From the NCBI RefSeq assembly GCF_014805685.1, contig NC_060885.1, positions 30,724,632 through 30,788,631 of the forward strand: 64,000 nt of DNA, given 5' to 3'. The notes beneath the pieces were generated by a model. The model was not told where the DNA came from, ran no database searches, and was given only the letters and a program-made list of their open reading frames with translations. The translations under genes were made by a program, and so were the position numbers. Source of the stretch: Silurus meridionalis (lineage: Eukaryota; Chordata; Actinopteri; Siluriformes; Siluridae). Shown here in pieces: positions 21,343-33,925 of the stretch. Position 1 is the first letter of the stretch. The number at the start of each line of letters is the position of its first letter.

Positions 21343-22950
21343 GTCGGAAAGCGGAGCCTTTTTCCTCGATTCCGAACTATCGTTGTGAACGTAGCCATAA
21401 CTCTAAACGCACTGCTATCTGATAGATTTCCCAGCGTGCGCATTTGTATTTGGGTCATTTCTAAAGAACTCCATTGAATAGAACATGAATCTTGAGATTC
21501 ATGTGAACGGTTCACATTACGGCATTCCAAATCCAATGAAACCGAGCTAATTAAATGCACACTAAACCTTGCATTAGCGTGACTGAGGGCCAAGAAAACG
21601 CGCTGCACTCCTGTTACGCCCGATTAAACGCTGAGTTGAAGAGTGTGAGCATGAATGTGTGTGTGTGTGGTTCGAAGTGTGCATAGGTTTTAACAGACAA
21701 GCAATAGGCCTATTATTGTATGGCGATGACAAACGCATTGAATAAAACACCAACCCATTTACATTAAATATTAGGTTTATTCGCAGAAAAGGATGGTATA
21801 GTGCGTATTTTCAACCATACGTTTCTATCTTGGTCATATTGTGTTGTTTTTTTGTTGTGTTTTTATTTAACGACTTTCTAAACAGCTAGCATGGTAAGGT
21901 AAGGGATTTTACCTGTAGATACAGAAAAACAGCAGGTTCTTTAAGAAACCTTTAGACTGAAATTTATATACCATTCTATATCTATTGGTCATGAAAATCA
22001 GGAACGTTTAAGTCTAACGTGTGTGTGTGAGTGCGCATGCGTGTGTGTGCGTGTGTGTGTGCACAAGTTCAGTCACATGTGTGAGTTGTGGATGGCTCGG
22101 CTTCTCATTTTCCAGCTCACTACTGGCAATAATGTGAAAGTTTTGGCAATGTGCCCATGTTCCACACCTCTGTATTGACCTCTACACACAAACCCACACA
22201 CCCACCCACCCACACACTAACACATCCACACACATTATTTACTCTTATGGCAATTACTCCTTTTGTAGAAACCTTTTTCTGGTCGAACATAAAATTCACA
22301 GTGTATTAAAAAACGCCACTATTACACTCTGTTTGCATTCAGTTTTATGCTCCGTGTATCTGAAGTAGAAATGAATTTCCCTTCGGAGTGTGTGTTCGTA
22401 CCAATTTGAAACACGTTTCACATCCTCAACCTGGCAGGATTAACTTCGTTCGGAGCTCAGTACGAAACCTGAGGAGTGCAGAAAAACCCTGGGATTTTTA
22501 TTCGATTAGTTCCATACGTTTTGTTGGTTATAATCGATTTCTTTCGTAAGTGTTGCCACATTTTCAATGTCAGTAATTACCCTAAAAACCTGATAAGTTA
22601 AAATAACTGCCTCATCATGGTAATCTTGTAACCATTTAGAAATGTTGATGTGGCCTTTCATTTTTGCACCCGTGGTGTTTCTGAGAGCCGAAGCCATGGC
22701 GAGAGCAGTGAATTGAAGCTTATTATGGCACGGATCTGCTCTGTTACTTCTGAAAAACTACGCAATCTTCTGCTGTGATTGTGTGCACGCATGTGTTAAA
22801 AAAAAAAAAGAAAAAATTCCACGCACTTGCAGATGTGCATAAGTGTGTGCTCGTGTATTAAATGATACACGCATGCAGATTGGATGCTTTTTTACATGCT
22901 GCATGTGCATTTAGTCTTCCACAGGCATTCCTTTATCTTGTTAACTCTGC

Positions 22951-22953
<3 letters not shown>

Positions 22954-23014
<61 letters not shown>
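22954..23014. repeat. (GT)n microsatellite
   Basis: A GT run of about 60 bases. Confidence 0.96.
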
Positions 23015-23016
<2 letters not shown>

Positions 23017-23379
23017 TTCATCATCATGTCTCCGCCTCCGCAGGTGTGAATGACATGTGAGGACGGCAGTGGGCCGTTCAGTACACTGCTGTTGCATTAT
23101 ATTATAATTCTGGTCAAGCACACAAAGCAATTTCGTGCCATCACGGATACTTTGACCCTCCCAGTGTGACTGGGCACCAAACACGTGCCACTCAGCTTCA
23201 GGACCATCAACGTTCTGAAAATAATGCAGGCGCTAATGCAGCTCAAATCCATGCTCACGTTGAAGGTTAACTACAGACATTTGTAGTCACTCAGCAAATA
23301 TTTTATGTGTAGAGATTGAAAAAAAAATAAATCTGAACTGTCGAGCCAGCACAATTAATTTTATTCCGTCGAATTCCAG

Positions 23380-23550
23380 TTAATTTCTGTAGCGCTTCTC
23401 ACAACGGGATTTGTCTCAAAGCAGCTTTACAGAATGAAAGAATTATAGACCCAAATTTACTTATATTTAAATTTGTTTATTTATCCCCAATGATCAAGCC
23501 TGGGGCAACTGTCGCAAGGAAAAACTCCCTCAGATGTTAAAGAGGAGCGA
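23380..23550 (+). mobile_element. TTTATTTGTATAGCGC-type element, partial
   Basis: It shows tctgtagcgcttctcacaa, gtctcaaagcagctttacag and tcgcaaggaaaaactccctc in the order of the copy at 46172-46402. The tandem TCAAG head is absent. Confidence 0.75.
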
Positions 23551-23687
23551 AGGCTGGTCCGTGTTGTCCGATCCAACATACTGTATAAGCTCCTGTAGCT
23601 CAAATTACTGAACAAGATAATGCTGTTAATGCTCGACGGGTCTGAACTCAACACAATATTAGTCAGGTGGTCATAATGTTATGGCTG

Positions 23688-23803
23688 CCACTCCTGGTCC
23701 CTGAGCAAGGCCCTTAACCCCATAGCTGCTCAGTTGTATGAGTAATATAAATGTAAGTTGTTCCTGATAAGGGCCTCTGCCAAATGCTGTAAGTGTAAAT
23801 GCA
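23688..23803 (+). mobile_element. L2-tailed SINE (family 1), head missing
   Basis: It starts at cctggtccctgagcaagg, continues cccttaaccccatagctgc and ends in the tail ataagggcctctgccaaatg plus tgtaaatg. The tRNA-like head is absent. Confidence 0.78.
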
Positions 23804-24481
23804 ACTGTAGACTCTTATTTGCATGTCTTTACCTTCTATAGTCTAGGTCACTTATTTCACATATCATTATAGAAGATATTTAAGTTTGTTGCCACAATGA
23901 TGAAATAATATCAATCAAACCTAGTTACTGAGAATCATTGAATGGCTTTGGCTTTTATATATGTGTAATGTGTGTTCATGGATCTGTTAGTCCAGTGCCT
24001 CATCCATCCTAAACCTCTCAGCCCGTCACTGCTACAAGAATAATCCCATTTTTTTTGCAGGAAGCTGATTATCACGTTATGTAAATACGCATATTTGTTG
24101 TTTTTTTATTGCCTCGTTGAGAAGTATGTGATGTACTTAATATCCCAGGATCACTGTAGATATATCTGTAGAACACCTGACATGGACTTTGACATCATCT
24201 TTTGACTGTAATTAGTTTTCCAGAATGACAACCGAGATAAAATATTTGCACGTCTCCTCTGTGATAAAACGCTTGCATCCAGACGGCTATAAATGAATTC
24301 TGTCAGCTTCCCCCTGCACGAAAAACCGGCTGTTTGCAACGCATACATTAGTGTGTAATTCACTCATTTATAGAACTTCAAAACCATTGTAGCATCGCAT
24401 TAGCAAATATAAGTTCAAGCTTTATCATTTGGATGGTTAGCTTGTGGGCCTGGTGTTGTTTTACTGGTTTTATTTAATATG

Positions 24482-24655
24482 GACGTGGTAGCTTAGTGGT
24501 TAAGGCATTAGACTTTGGACTTTCCAAAGGTCATGATTTCACATCCCAGCCACATCAAGCTGCCACTTTTGGGCCCCTGAGCAAGGCCCTTAACCCCATA
24601 GCTGCTCAGGTGTATGATTGTGTTAAACGTCTGCCAAATGCCGTCAACGTAAAAT
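24482..24655 (+). mobile_element. L2-tailed tRNA-derived SINE (family 1), near full length
   Basis: It shows an A-box-like tagcttagtggttaaggc and a B-box-like ggtcatgatttcacatcc, then the body aagctgccac, gagcaaggcccttaacccc and gctgctcag, and the tail gtctgccaaatgccgt. Family copies usually carry a gctctggataagg segment before that tail, which is lost here. The tail type is known from SINEs moved by L2-clade LINEs. Confidence 0.85.
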
Positions 24656-25303
24656 GTATTTTTTCCCCTAAAACCACTTAAATAGACAAGTCTTGACATC
24701 CCAAACCGACAAGATGCTACGTCCAGCATTTGCAAAAGGATGTCACCTTCGTACACGCTCATTGGCTAAGACTCAATTTACAGCCAATCTACTTTTCCAC
24801 TGTTCTTTTTTTTTTCCACCGTTCTTTGCTTCCACCTCTGGCCTCAATTTACGAAAATGATCCACAAGGCTATGTCTTTTTTCCCATGCTTTGGTTTGTT
24901 GTCGATGGCCCTCTGTCACCCCACTCACAGTTCAACAATGGTTCGACCAGGCCCAAGTGGACAGAGACCAAAAACAAGTCTGACCCGAGGTTAATCTCGC
25001 TTGCCCTCACTTCTGTCAACACGACCCCATTTTGCCGTTATGAGACCTTATGTTCAAACACTAGTGCACTTGATTCACACTAGCGGAGCCAGAGGACACA
25101 GGCTAACAGCAGCATACAGCAACAAACATGACACAAAGGGCTGGTGTTTAAATGGGAACTGTGTGAAAATTTAGTGGATTTTCTACAGAAGAGAAAACTG
25201 GTGTCTATAAATGACGGACGGATTTTTTTTCATACATTGGTTGATTCTGCTGCAGCATTTTGCTTGTTCTTCAGTCCTCAAACTTGAAGCTTTTGGTCTT
25301 TAT

Positions 25304-25442
25304 CAGGGGTCACCAAACTTTTTTTGTGAGGGCCACATAATTATTCCTATAATATATATTTTAAATTTACTTTTCTAAATAAGTTTTAGGCCTTGTTCAG
25401 AGTGCTGTTCGCAATGTGGGGGCTGTAGTTTGGGGACCCCTG
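25304..25442. mobile_element. Short caggggtc-ended hAT-like element
   Basis: The ends caggggtcaccaaactt and agtttggggacccctg are near-perfect inverted repeats. The interior is AT-rich and non-coding. The flanking octamers gtctttat and gtctacag agree at 5 of 8 positions, so the target duplication is decayed or absent. Confidence 0.75.
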
Positions 25443-28017
25443 GTCTACAGTGACAGAGTTGGAAAAAACTGCATGTGTGTTACAGAGTTCAGAGTTCAGT
25501 TGTCTTGGTGTTAGAGTGCATATTTTTGGTGTTTTAAAGCCCAATTTGAAGTCTTTTAGCTCCACTCACCCACTGCCACATACATATATACTGTAAAGTT
25601 GATACATATAAATTGCTCTGTTTACTAAATTATGTTTTGCAATTTGTTAAATTATTACCATACTACAGTATACAAACCCATACTGATATCCATTCTTTAA
25701 GACTCCTGGGACTGTTTGACTCCATGTCTTGACTCATTTTCAGGTTATTATGGTCATTGTAGCACGTTTCCATCATAACTCTGGGACTATCTGTACTAAT
25801 GTGCTTGATATTGAGATATTTAGTTCTGGGATGAGAGCAGAAAAGTGTTTACGATTACAGTAGCAGCTGAACAGTATTTAATCCTGATTTTCCACTAAAA
25901 CAAGAGTAAGACCTGGGCATTTTGAGAAGTGTGTATCCATGTGGGCCCATTTAGAGCACTCACAAGTGCAGAATCCCAAAGGATCAGGATTAGTCAGGCA
26001 GGTTTGGAGGGAGAGACGAGCTCCAGCAGTAGACGTGTGTCAGGAGGATCAGGCCCAGGCATCACATCAGGCAGCAGGAGTGGGTGTGCAGTTCAGCCGG
26101 AGGGAATCCCCGGAAACAAAATGGCTCGTGTTCTGTAGTAGTCACACAAAGACTCGGGCTATTAAACAAGTCCAATAACACTTTGAGGGCTATTGCTCCG
26201 AGCCAGATTGCTTCCAAGTTATGAACTGTGAGAAAACTGAAATTCACATACCACTGAAAGTTCATAAAGTTAAAAAACAATAAAGTTAGAGCTAGTTAAT
26301 CTTACACACTTTTGCCATGGAAATGCTTTTATAAACGATAACAAAGGGTTTCTACATTATTTGTTACTTTAAGTACTAAAGTTGGGAATAACTAGTTTTT
26401 GGTTTAATACCAGAATCTATTACAGGACTTCTTTTCCCCTCTCGTCCCATTCTGTTATAGGGTTTCGGTGCATACAACTCTATTTACCGGCGTAATGAAA
26501 GTCAGCACGTGTCCACTAATTTGTCGCTTGGCTGACTTGATAAATGCAACCGAGCATTACTATCGGCTACGCACATTTGCTAACCCGTAACTGTAGGCTA
26601 ATTAACGCTGCTCGTGTTAGACTGTCTGAGATCAGGGTTGACGGAGTGGCTCATGTAGTAAATCGGTCTGCTGCGCAGAGATAGCAGAGGAGGGCCGCTA
26701 AAGGCTGCCACTACTGTAGCAGTGAGCTAGGCTTAGCAATGGAGAGGAGATGATTGGACTAGCGTTGATTTTACAGCTCTTACACATGCAGCAGGCAAAC
26801 ATGCTTGTGTGGGGGAATACGAATGTGTGCTTGAATCTCAGGGCAAAGATAAGTCATTTCACTAGTAAACTCTGTATTAGCATGCTGTGCTAGTATTTTT
26901 GGGGCTAATTTTGTTGATATTAATGAGCTCACTAACATGGAACAAAAATGGACCGGTTGTGGATATTATTATTATTCGTTATAACCTGTTATTTATTTGA
27001 GCAGTTGGTTTTAACACCTCTGACATATCCAAGAAATTATAACAATTACATAATATTCTCAGGCCGTTGCAAATTTGTCATGATTTTGTGAAAATTTCAG
27101 ATGCCAATTGATGCAAAAGATGCAAAATCCTTGAGTATAACATCGTTTAGGACTAAATTGCGTGGCAAATTTATGGCACTATGCTGCAGTGGATGAGAAA
27201 TAAAAAACAAAATAACAATTTAGAAAACACAGTGACAATTACTAACAACCAGTAAAGGTAGGTATAGTTTGTGAATGGAATACTTACCGTTGATTGGACG
27301 GAACATCTGTCACTCAGGATATGCAGGAAGTACAACAGCCTGTAGTAGGAGTAGAAAGTGTGCAAATGAACTTTGGTTATTTTCTTAGGTTTAAATTTAT
27401 ACAAAAACTGGTTTATAGTGAACGCAGAGCTCCACACATACACAAGAATCAAAGTTAGATACGCAATTTCTTGCTTCTTGTATACCATGAGTGACAGATA
27501 ACTCGTCCAATCAGTCATAAGCATTCAATTCACAAATGGAATTCCACGTTGTCTGAATTGGCATTGTATTTTCTGGTATGTTGTTTCGTTTTGCACTCCT
27601 CAGAAACCATATTAGACACATATGCTAGATGCAGTTGGAAAGAGACCCAAGAAACATTTGAAACCTTTGCAAGAAACGGCTTAAAGAGCACCTGAAGATT
27701 GAATGCTGTATTTGAGTCCTTGGGGGCCTATTGGAGGCATTTATTATACAGCTGTTGATAATGACAGAGTGACAGGCATAAATGCATAAGTTTCATCTTT
27801 TTTAGTTTACAATCCAAATATAAAAGGCTTGAAACAGCATCTGAACGAATCCTAATTCAGTGGTTTTTAGATTGAACCGATTTGATGGTAAAATATTTGC
27901 CTCTAAATGAAAAATAATCTTATAAATGAAGATGTTTGTAATTTTGGCATGTGGTGAATCTGATCGTGAGAGTTAGCATTCTTAGTGTTTTTCCAATTCT
28001 AACCTATAATGAATGGA

Positions 28018-28535
28018 CATTCAGTGCCACCCAGATGAGGTTGGGGTTCCTTTTTGAGTCTGGTTCCTATCAAGGTTTATTCCTCGTACCATCTCAGGCT
28101 ACGTCTGCACTAATCCCGTTCAAATTGAAAACAGCGTTTTTGTCGGAAAAAACGCTCAGCATCCACACTTTTGTTTAAATTGTTTCGCGAAACGTAAGAT
28201 GCTTCGACCTACGTTTTTTCGCCTGCAGGTTTTTCACTTTCTGGCTCTTTGAAAGGTCAAGACAATGACTATGTGACATTGACTGAAAACAGTCTCAGTG
28301 TGGACAGAAGACCAAAACTGAGAAAAACATGCATTTTAAAAAGCAAATGAATTATTGTAGACATGACCTCAGAGAGCTTTTTCTTGCCACTGTCACCACT
28401 GGGTCGCTCATTAGGGCTCAACTTATAGGCACTAAACTTATAGGCATTATAAGTTCAAATTTAGTTCAACCTGCAGTACTGGTCTGTGCAAAGCTGCTAT
28501 TCAATAAAACTGAACTGAATTGTATTGAATCAGTC
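28018..28535 (-). mobile_element. TTTATTTGTATAGCGC-type element, interrupted
   Basis: On the plus strand: tttttgagtctggttccta, tcaaggtttattcctc, then ctttttcttgccactgtcac, ctcattagggctcaactta and gcaaagctgctattcaataa. This is the reverse complement of the order at 46172-46402. A separate element at 28097-28367 interrupts it. Confidence 0.75.
28097..28367. mobile_element. DNA element inserted in the 28-kb repeat
   Basis: It begins ggctacgtctgcactaatcc and ends attattgtagacatgac, which are weak inverted relatives. It is flanked by ctca on both sides, a possible 4-bp duplication. It has no coding frame. A related degraded stretch lies near 41570-41690 (ggctctttgaaacttcg, gcaatgactaaaaatg). Confidence 0.5.
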
Positions 28536-29099
28536 CTGTGCATAAATACCATCTGACTGTATTATGGAGTGAATTTTTTTTTAAACAAAATGACCAGGTC
28601 AAGAGTGCTCAGAGTGTGTGTTAGACATATCTTCTCTTCTCACATACACACACACACATACTTGTACCACCCTCGGTCTGTTAGGTTTCCCATTGCACAA
28701 TGGTGGCAATTTGGATTGAAATGCATGAAGCCATGCATGCTCTAATGCGCACAGTCTCAATTCAGTAGCAGCGCTTCGACAAAATGATTTTGTCATGTCC
28801 AATTTAGCATAACAATTGCTCTGACTTGAGCTGCCATCGAAAACGATTATGGGATGAAGAGATGGGAGGAATGCGGGAGAAAGGAGGACGAGGAGGACGA
28901 GGTGTGTAGCTCCCTCTCCATATGGCAACTAACTAGCATGTTGTAAGCAGAGTTTAGACACATGAAAACATACAAACATTTTATTACTAGTGGAAAAATT
29001 TGTCACAAATAGTAATGATTAATTTTAAACATAAACCTAAAAGATAGAATTTTGTTCTCATGAGCTCAAATAATTTTTTTCCACACGTTTGCGGAGTCT

Positions 29100-29325
29100 C
29101 ATGCTTGGCCTTTGACAAACTTCCTAGTTAAGCCTGCCTGGAGGAGGCCATCCACCAAAACCTACTGCTCATGTAAATAGACATTAGTCAGAGACTTGCC
29201 ACCAAGAAGCCAGTGGCAAGTCTTAACCTCATGCTACCACCACCATGCTTCAGTGACCAGATGATATTCTCAAGGCAATGAGCAGTGTCGCATTCTTCTA
29301 CCAAAGACAGAAAGTTTGGGGTTTG
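29100..29325 (-). pseudogene. Possible Tc1-like transposase trace
   Basis: The plus strand shows ctaccaccaccatgcttcag, ccagatgatattctcaaggc and aatgagcagtgtcgc, which resemble the reverse complement of a Tc1-like transposase region (the GGGGSVMVWG stretch). No frame remains. The call is tentative. Confidence 0.4.
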
Positions 29326-29450
29326 CTCTTATTAGCTAAAATAACCTTTTTTTCCCACGTTTGTGGAAGCAGTTTGGCAAACTTCTTTCTATCGTCTCTA
29401 TTTACGGTTTTTCCTCTGTTGTGATTCATTTCTTTCTTTTATTCCTTTAG

Positions 29451-29563
29451 GGAACACCAACAGCGTGTTTGCTTTGGACTACATCAGCGGATCGTTGACG
29501 GTGAACGGCCGGCTGGACCGAGAGAACCCGCTGTATGCTTCAGGATTCTCGCTCACTGTCAAG
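29451..29563 (+). CDS. cdh23: cdh23 exon D (EC3, LDRE segment)
   Basis: A 113-base exon that completes the split glycine codon (G+GG) and reads NTNSVFALDYISGSLTV, then NGRLDRENPLYASGFSLTVK. It holds the EC3 LDREN calcium motif. The acceptor is tcctttag and the donor AAG|gtgtgt, which runs into GT-rich sequence. The 20.6-kb intron before it is the longest closed intron in the window. It ends in phase 0, joining exon E (ATELNEDRTPS). The residue order matches CDH23 throughout. Confidence 0.93.
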
Positions 29564-29710
29564 GTGTGTGTTGTTTGAGTGTGTGTGTGTGTGCAGTATG
29601 TGTGTGTGTTTAGATTTAGTATACATTCTCAGGACAATTCACGCTGTCAATTCGAAATGATTGCTAGTCAGGGTTGCTAATCAGCGCCGTTGATTACAAA
29701 TGACAAACAC

Positions 29711-29713
<3 letters not shown>

Positions 29714-29753
<40 letters not shown>

Positions 29754-29782
29754 AGAAAAAAAAACCTCCCAGAGTTGCAGTA

Positions 29783-29841
<59 letters not shown>
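29714..29841. repeat. (GA)n and (GT)n microsatellites
   Basis: A GA run (to about 29742) and, after an A-rich spacer, a GT run of about 57 bases. Confidence 0.95.
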
Positions 29842-29845
<4 letters not shown>

Positions 29846-30123
29846 TAAATGGCATGATGCATAATAAAAGGCTTACTTTCACTCACACAGCCAGTCGTGT
29901 TTATAAAGCTAATTTTACAGCATGTTCTTCTAGACAGAGAAATGTGAGGAAACGTTCTCGCTGCTAATGTTAATGGACAGCAAATTGCAGATCTAATGAA
30001 GTCTGTTGTGCTTTAAAGAGTATTTTATAAATGTCCACTTGCTGTAAGTAATGTTCCGCAGTTACGTATGAATGAGCTAATATTCAGTTAGGGTTGGAAA
30101 TCTATTAAGATCACTCTGAGTCT

Positions 30124-30127
<4 letters not shown>

Positions 30128-30184
<57 letters not shown>
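30128..30184. repeat. (GT)n microsatellite
   Basis: A GT run followed by GGAGTGT units. Confidence 0.96.
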
Positions 30185-30186
<2 letters not shown>

Positions 30187-30307
30187 AGTGTGGAGTGTGG
30201 AGTGTGGGTGAAGTATATATAGAAAGAACTTCACAATTAATCACTATATGCCCCAGACAGTCACTTGCCCCAAGGCTGAAGGAAGCATATGTGTGCATGT
30301 TATGTGC

Positions 30308-30480
30308 ATGAAGGTGGTGCTCAATTGTTAAAGCATTGGACTTCAGATTGGAAGGTCACAAGTTCAAATCCCACCACCAAGCTGCCACTGATGGGCCCTT
30401 GAGCAAGGCCCTTAACCCTCCCCTGCTCAGTTCTGAAACGCTCTGGATAAGTGCGTCTGCCAAATGCCATAAATGTAAAT
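30308..30480 (+). mobile_element. L2-tailed SINE (family 1), near full length
   Basis: The head is ggtgctcaattgttaaagc, the B-box region ggtcacaagttcaaatccc, the body cttgagcaaggcccttaac, and the tail gctctggataagtgcgtctg followed by ccataaatgtaaatg. It is the most intact copy of the family in the window. Confidence 0.88.
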
Positions 30481-30875
30481 GTCTGTGTTTGTGTCTGTAA
30501 GTGTGTGTTCTCGTTGTTGCTCAGTATAGGCCTCGGGCTGGAATCTCTCCTTCTTTGTGACTTGCCTTGCAACAAAGTTTTAAAGACTTTGAAAGAAGTT
30601 GAAAATTAGGTCTTTAGTCACATCTCTGGCAGCTTATCGCAAATTAACACCGAGCTGCTGTCAGTCGTGAACCCCCTGTTCAGCTCCGTGCAGCCAAATT
30701 TAGGATATAAGACTATATTTATAACTGTTTCACATTAATGTTAGAACTCTAGCAGATCTGTAAGTATTTTGTTAGTTTTTTGTAATAGGCTCTTAAGATT
30801 GCAGTTATTAGGGACATATGCTGTTGCCATATGGCGCTTTTATTCTACACTACTCTGATATTTCATCATTCGTTG

Positions 30876-32091
30876 CAGTGGCGTAAAGCACTTGAGTAAA
30901 TGTACTTCTTTACTGTACATAACTAATTTTTTAGCTTCTTTCTAGTTTTACTGAGTATCAAAGATATAAGTGCCTTTTACTCTCTACTCAACTACATTAT
31001 GATCCAAAATATCTACTATTTACTCCACTATATTTTTAATCGACAATGACGTTACTGATTACATATTGCAGTCAGTCCACTCTGAATATTTGGCTTTACT
31101 TTATCTTTTTTAAGTTTATTTGTTAACTAAAAATACCCTTTTTGTACAACAGCGTTTTCAGTGCCAATTTAAAAAAATGAAAAAATCTAAGATTACGAGA
31201 TTACAGTAGCAATACGAGAAGAAAGTCAAAATATTTTGAGAATCAAGTCGAGATTATGAGAATAAAGTCGAAATATCTCGAGAATAAAGTCATAGCAATA
31301 TGACATTAGCGTGTTAATATTTTGAGAAAACAATTGCGAGAAACTTTTTACTTTTGCATACAACGGATGTTGAGTATTTGGTTAAATCCTACTTTAGGCT
31401 CGGATTTAGCAATAAGGACATTGTCATTTGGCACATCAGCATGGACTTATAATTAATAAATGGACACTGCAGCGATTCTGTAGAATACTCACTTTTTTAG
31501 AAGAAAAAAATCAGACACTAAGCGTCTTTTGTGCAGTCTGAAATGGCAACCAGTGCTCGACTCGAAGCATTTCAATGGTTACTGGGTGCTATTTAAAGTG
31601 ATAATCAAATAACTCGACCCTGAAGGAGTTGAACACCAGCATTTTCTTAAAATATTAAGACTTTATTCTCATATTGCTACGACTTAAATCTTGTGATTGT
31701 ATGTTTTTTTTGTCATATTTTAAAAACTGCTTTGCCACTTTGTCTTTTTTGTTGTTGACCAATTTGTTTGATCTTGGTTCCATTCTGGCATGTTGAAGAG
31801 GATGTTTTGTTGATGGTTAACGCAATATTGAGGTGTACAATTTGATTTAGGCTATAGAACCTCACAAATCACCTGTTTTTAGCTTTTGACAAACATGTGG
31901 CTTGGTGTTGAGGCCTGGTGCATCTCTGAGCCTACGTTCAATGCGAGTCAAATACTCAAATACTGTTCAAATTAGATACCCGAAAACATTTACTCAAGTC
32001 ATATTGGAATTAGTGATGTAATTGAGTAAGTTTTGCAGTAAGGTGATCTATACTTTTACTCAAGTATTTTTAGGTACTCTTTACACCTCTG
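30876..32091. mobile_element. 1.2-kb hAT-like element
   Basis: The ends are cagtggcgtaaagcacttg and ggtactctttacacctctg, degenerate inverted repeats. The flanking octamers attcgttg (30868-30875) and atttgttg (32092-32099) match at 7 of 8. The interior includes short tandem motifs of the type gagaataaagtcgaaatat at 31190-31300. No transposase frame is visible. The element at 56241-57420 shares the internal segments around acacctcaa and catgccagaatg in reverse. Confidence 0.82.
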
Positions 32092-33925
32092 ATTTGTTGT
32101 ATTAAAGCTAAAATTCATCATAGCCTTTTTATGAACAAAAATATGAAACTTCAGCAATGAAGTGAAACTGATTCTGAAATCTGGATGGTCAAAGATTTAT
32201 AGAATGCTCTTGGTGGTGCGTTCGATGCAAATGTGGTTCTGTGGCTTTCACAAGCAAAACAATATTTGTATATCGTAAAGCAGAACATGCTCATCTTTTT
32301 ATCAAACTTACGACTGTCTAGTTTTGTTTAAACCCTGGTTTGTGTAAGTGCTCATATTTATAGGTAGCATGACCAAAATGTCCTTATAGTTTTGATAAAA
32401 TTTTGTTTAATTTTAAAGTTTGGAGGTTGGTGCCCTACTGACTACCCTATAACAGTCCAGGTGCTGTGAGGTCGCCTCCACGGTGCACGCTGAAGTAATA
32501 TAATGCATAAGGTACGATTTGCCACTCAGAAATCATAGCATGTTGCTGATTGCGAATTCCGCTCCACTCTCCTGGCGACGTCTCTCTTCGTAATTAAAAT
32601 CAATGATCTCACGAAAAGTCCCAGCAAACACCTGCTCCAAAAACATATTCATAAGTTATAGATTTTCTTCCACTCCTTTTCTCCATCACGCGTCGCCTCA
32701 TTCCCGCTCTTTCTTTTTTTTTTTTCCCTCCAGCCGCTCTCATTGGCTCGGATATTGATTTCCAGTGCGAAGGTAATAAAACTAATTTCTCAACTTCACG
32801 AAGCTCGGATGGGGCAAGAGGTGCTGCACTGGAGGTCAGCGCATTCATAAGCTCTGAGTAGAAATTAGTAATAAAAAAAGAATAAAAAATCGAGGACATT
32901 CTATGATTACGGGTTCGTATCTATAACCTCTCCTGAAATTACCCCCCCGTCCCTCGTTCAGCCAATACGGCGTATTCCTTTTTCATCATGATCCCTCAGC
33001 GGCGAGGCTGTCGGCGAGGACGAGAGGGAAGCGAACAAGAGCGAGTAATTGTTTCCGATTAGACTCGCACTCAAATCGGATTGTGTTTGTGTGTTTCGAT
33101 GCATTGGCCCTTGTTTAACCCCACTTATCTTTTTTTTTTTTACCCTTCTCAGCTTATCTAATAATAAAAAAGAAAACACACAAGGGTGAGATTGAGGGGA
33201 GACCTTTCATGTGGCGTCATGATCGATCCATCTTTTCTTTCGATCGTTCTTCCTGTCACACACTCGCTTGCTCTGTAGCACTGTAGGCCATATTTAAAAG
33301 ATTCATCGTTTGATATTGTTTCGGTGACTAGCTGAGAAATGCAAGCCACACACACACACACACACACACACAGTTAATATGTGGTGACATACGTTGAATC
33401 TATATCACTTTTAATGGTGATACACGAGTACAAATGCAGAATTCATCTGAAGCCTATTGGAATATTTTTTCCAAATGTATGTAGTTATCGCCGTTTTTTT
33501 TTTTTTTTTATCTACACATTAAAAGCATTTCAAACAACAACTGTCATATTAAAAAAAGCTGAAGAATGACTTTAAGAGCCTTCATATTGAGCAGTAAAGA
33601 ACCGAATTACAGATTTTGGATTAGCAAGTGGCTCTAGTATTCCTTGTATGCTCAGATTTTAATGCAGAACCTACACTTTCAGTGTTCTTTGGACTATTAT
33701 ACTCGAACGCCTCCACACTGGGGTGTAACGGCATTCATTTGCAAACACGTCAGCCAAATAAAGGCCGTTAACTAACATCCGGGACAAACACAATGCTAGC
33801 ATGCTTGAAACGCGAAACGTTAGACAGGCTTTTGAACTTTGATGACGTTTTCTAAAAGTAAAAAAAACAGCAAAAATGTTTTCTTCTTTTATGATTCAAA
33901 CCATTATTTTGATGATCCTATAACA

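Larger units (their letters stand above)
8857..29450 (+). other. cdh23: cdh23 intron C-D (20.6 kb)
   Basis: The longest closed intron. From 8.9 to 11.5 kb it holds no repeat I recognise, and it is AT-rich single-copy-looking DNA. After that come the 61-bp minisatellite with its LINE insertion, a SINE with 18-bp duplications, many (CA)n and (GA)n tracts, a (TAA)n tract, two copies of the cagtggcagg-ended element, a 3' copy of the tagtgatggg-type element, two L2-tailed SINEs, a caggggtc-ended element and a TCAAG-headed element with an insertion. From 26.3 to 27.95 kb I recognise nothing. No open frame of cadherin type occurs inside it. Confidence 0.85.

Noticed and set aside
32609..32899. A novel small protein on the minus strand
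   Set aside because: No recognisable domain or codon bias, no splice context, and the frame includes a homopolymer run; kept only as part of a repeat-poor block.
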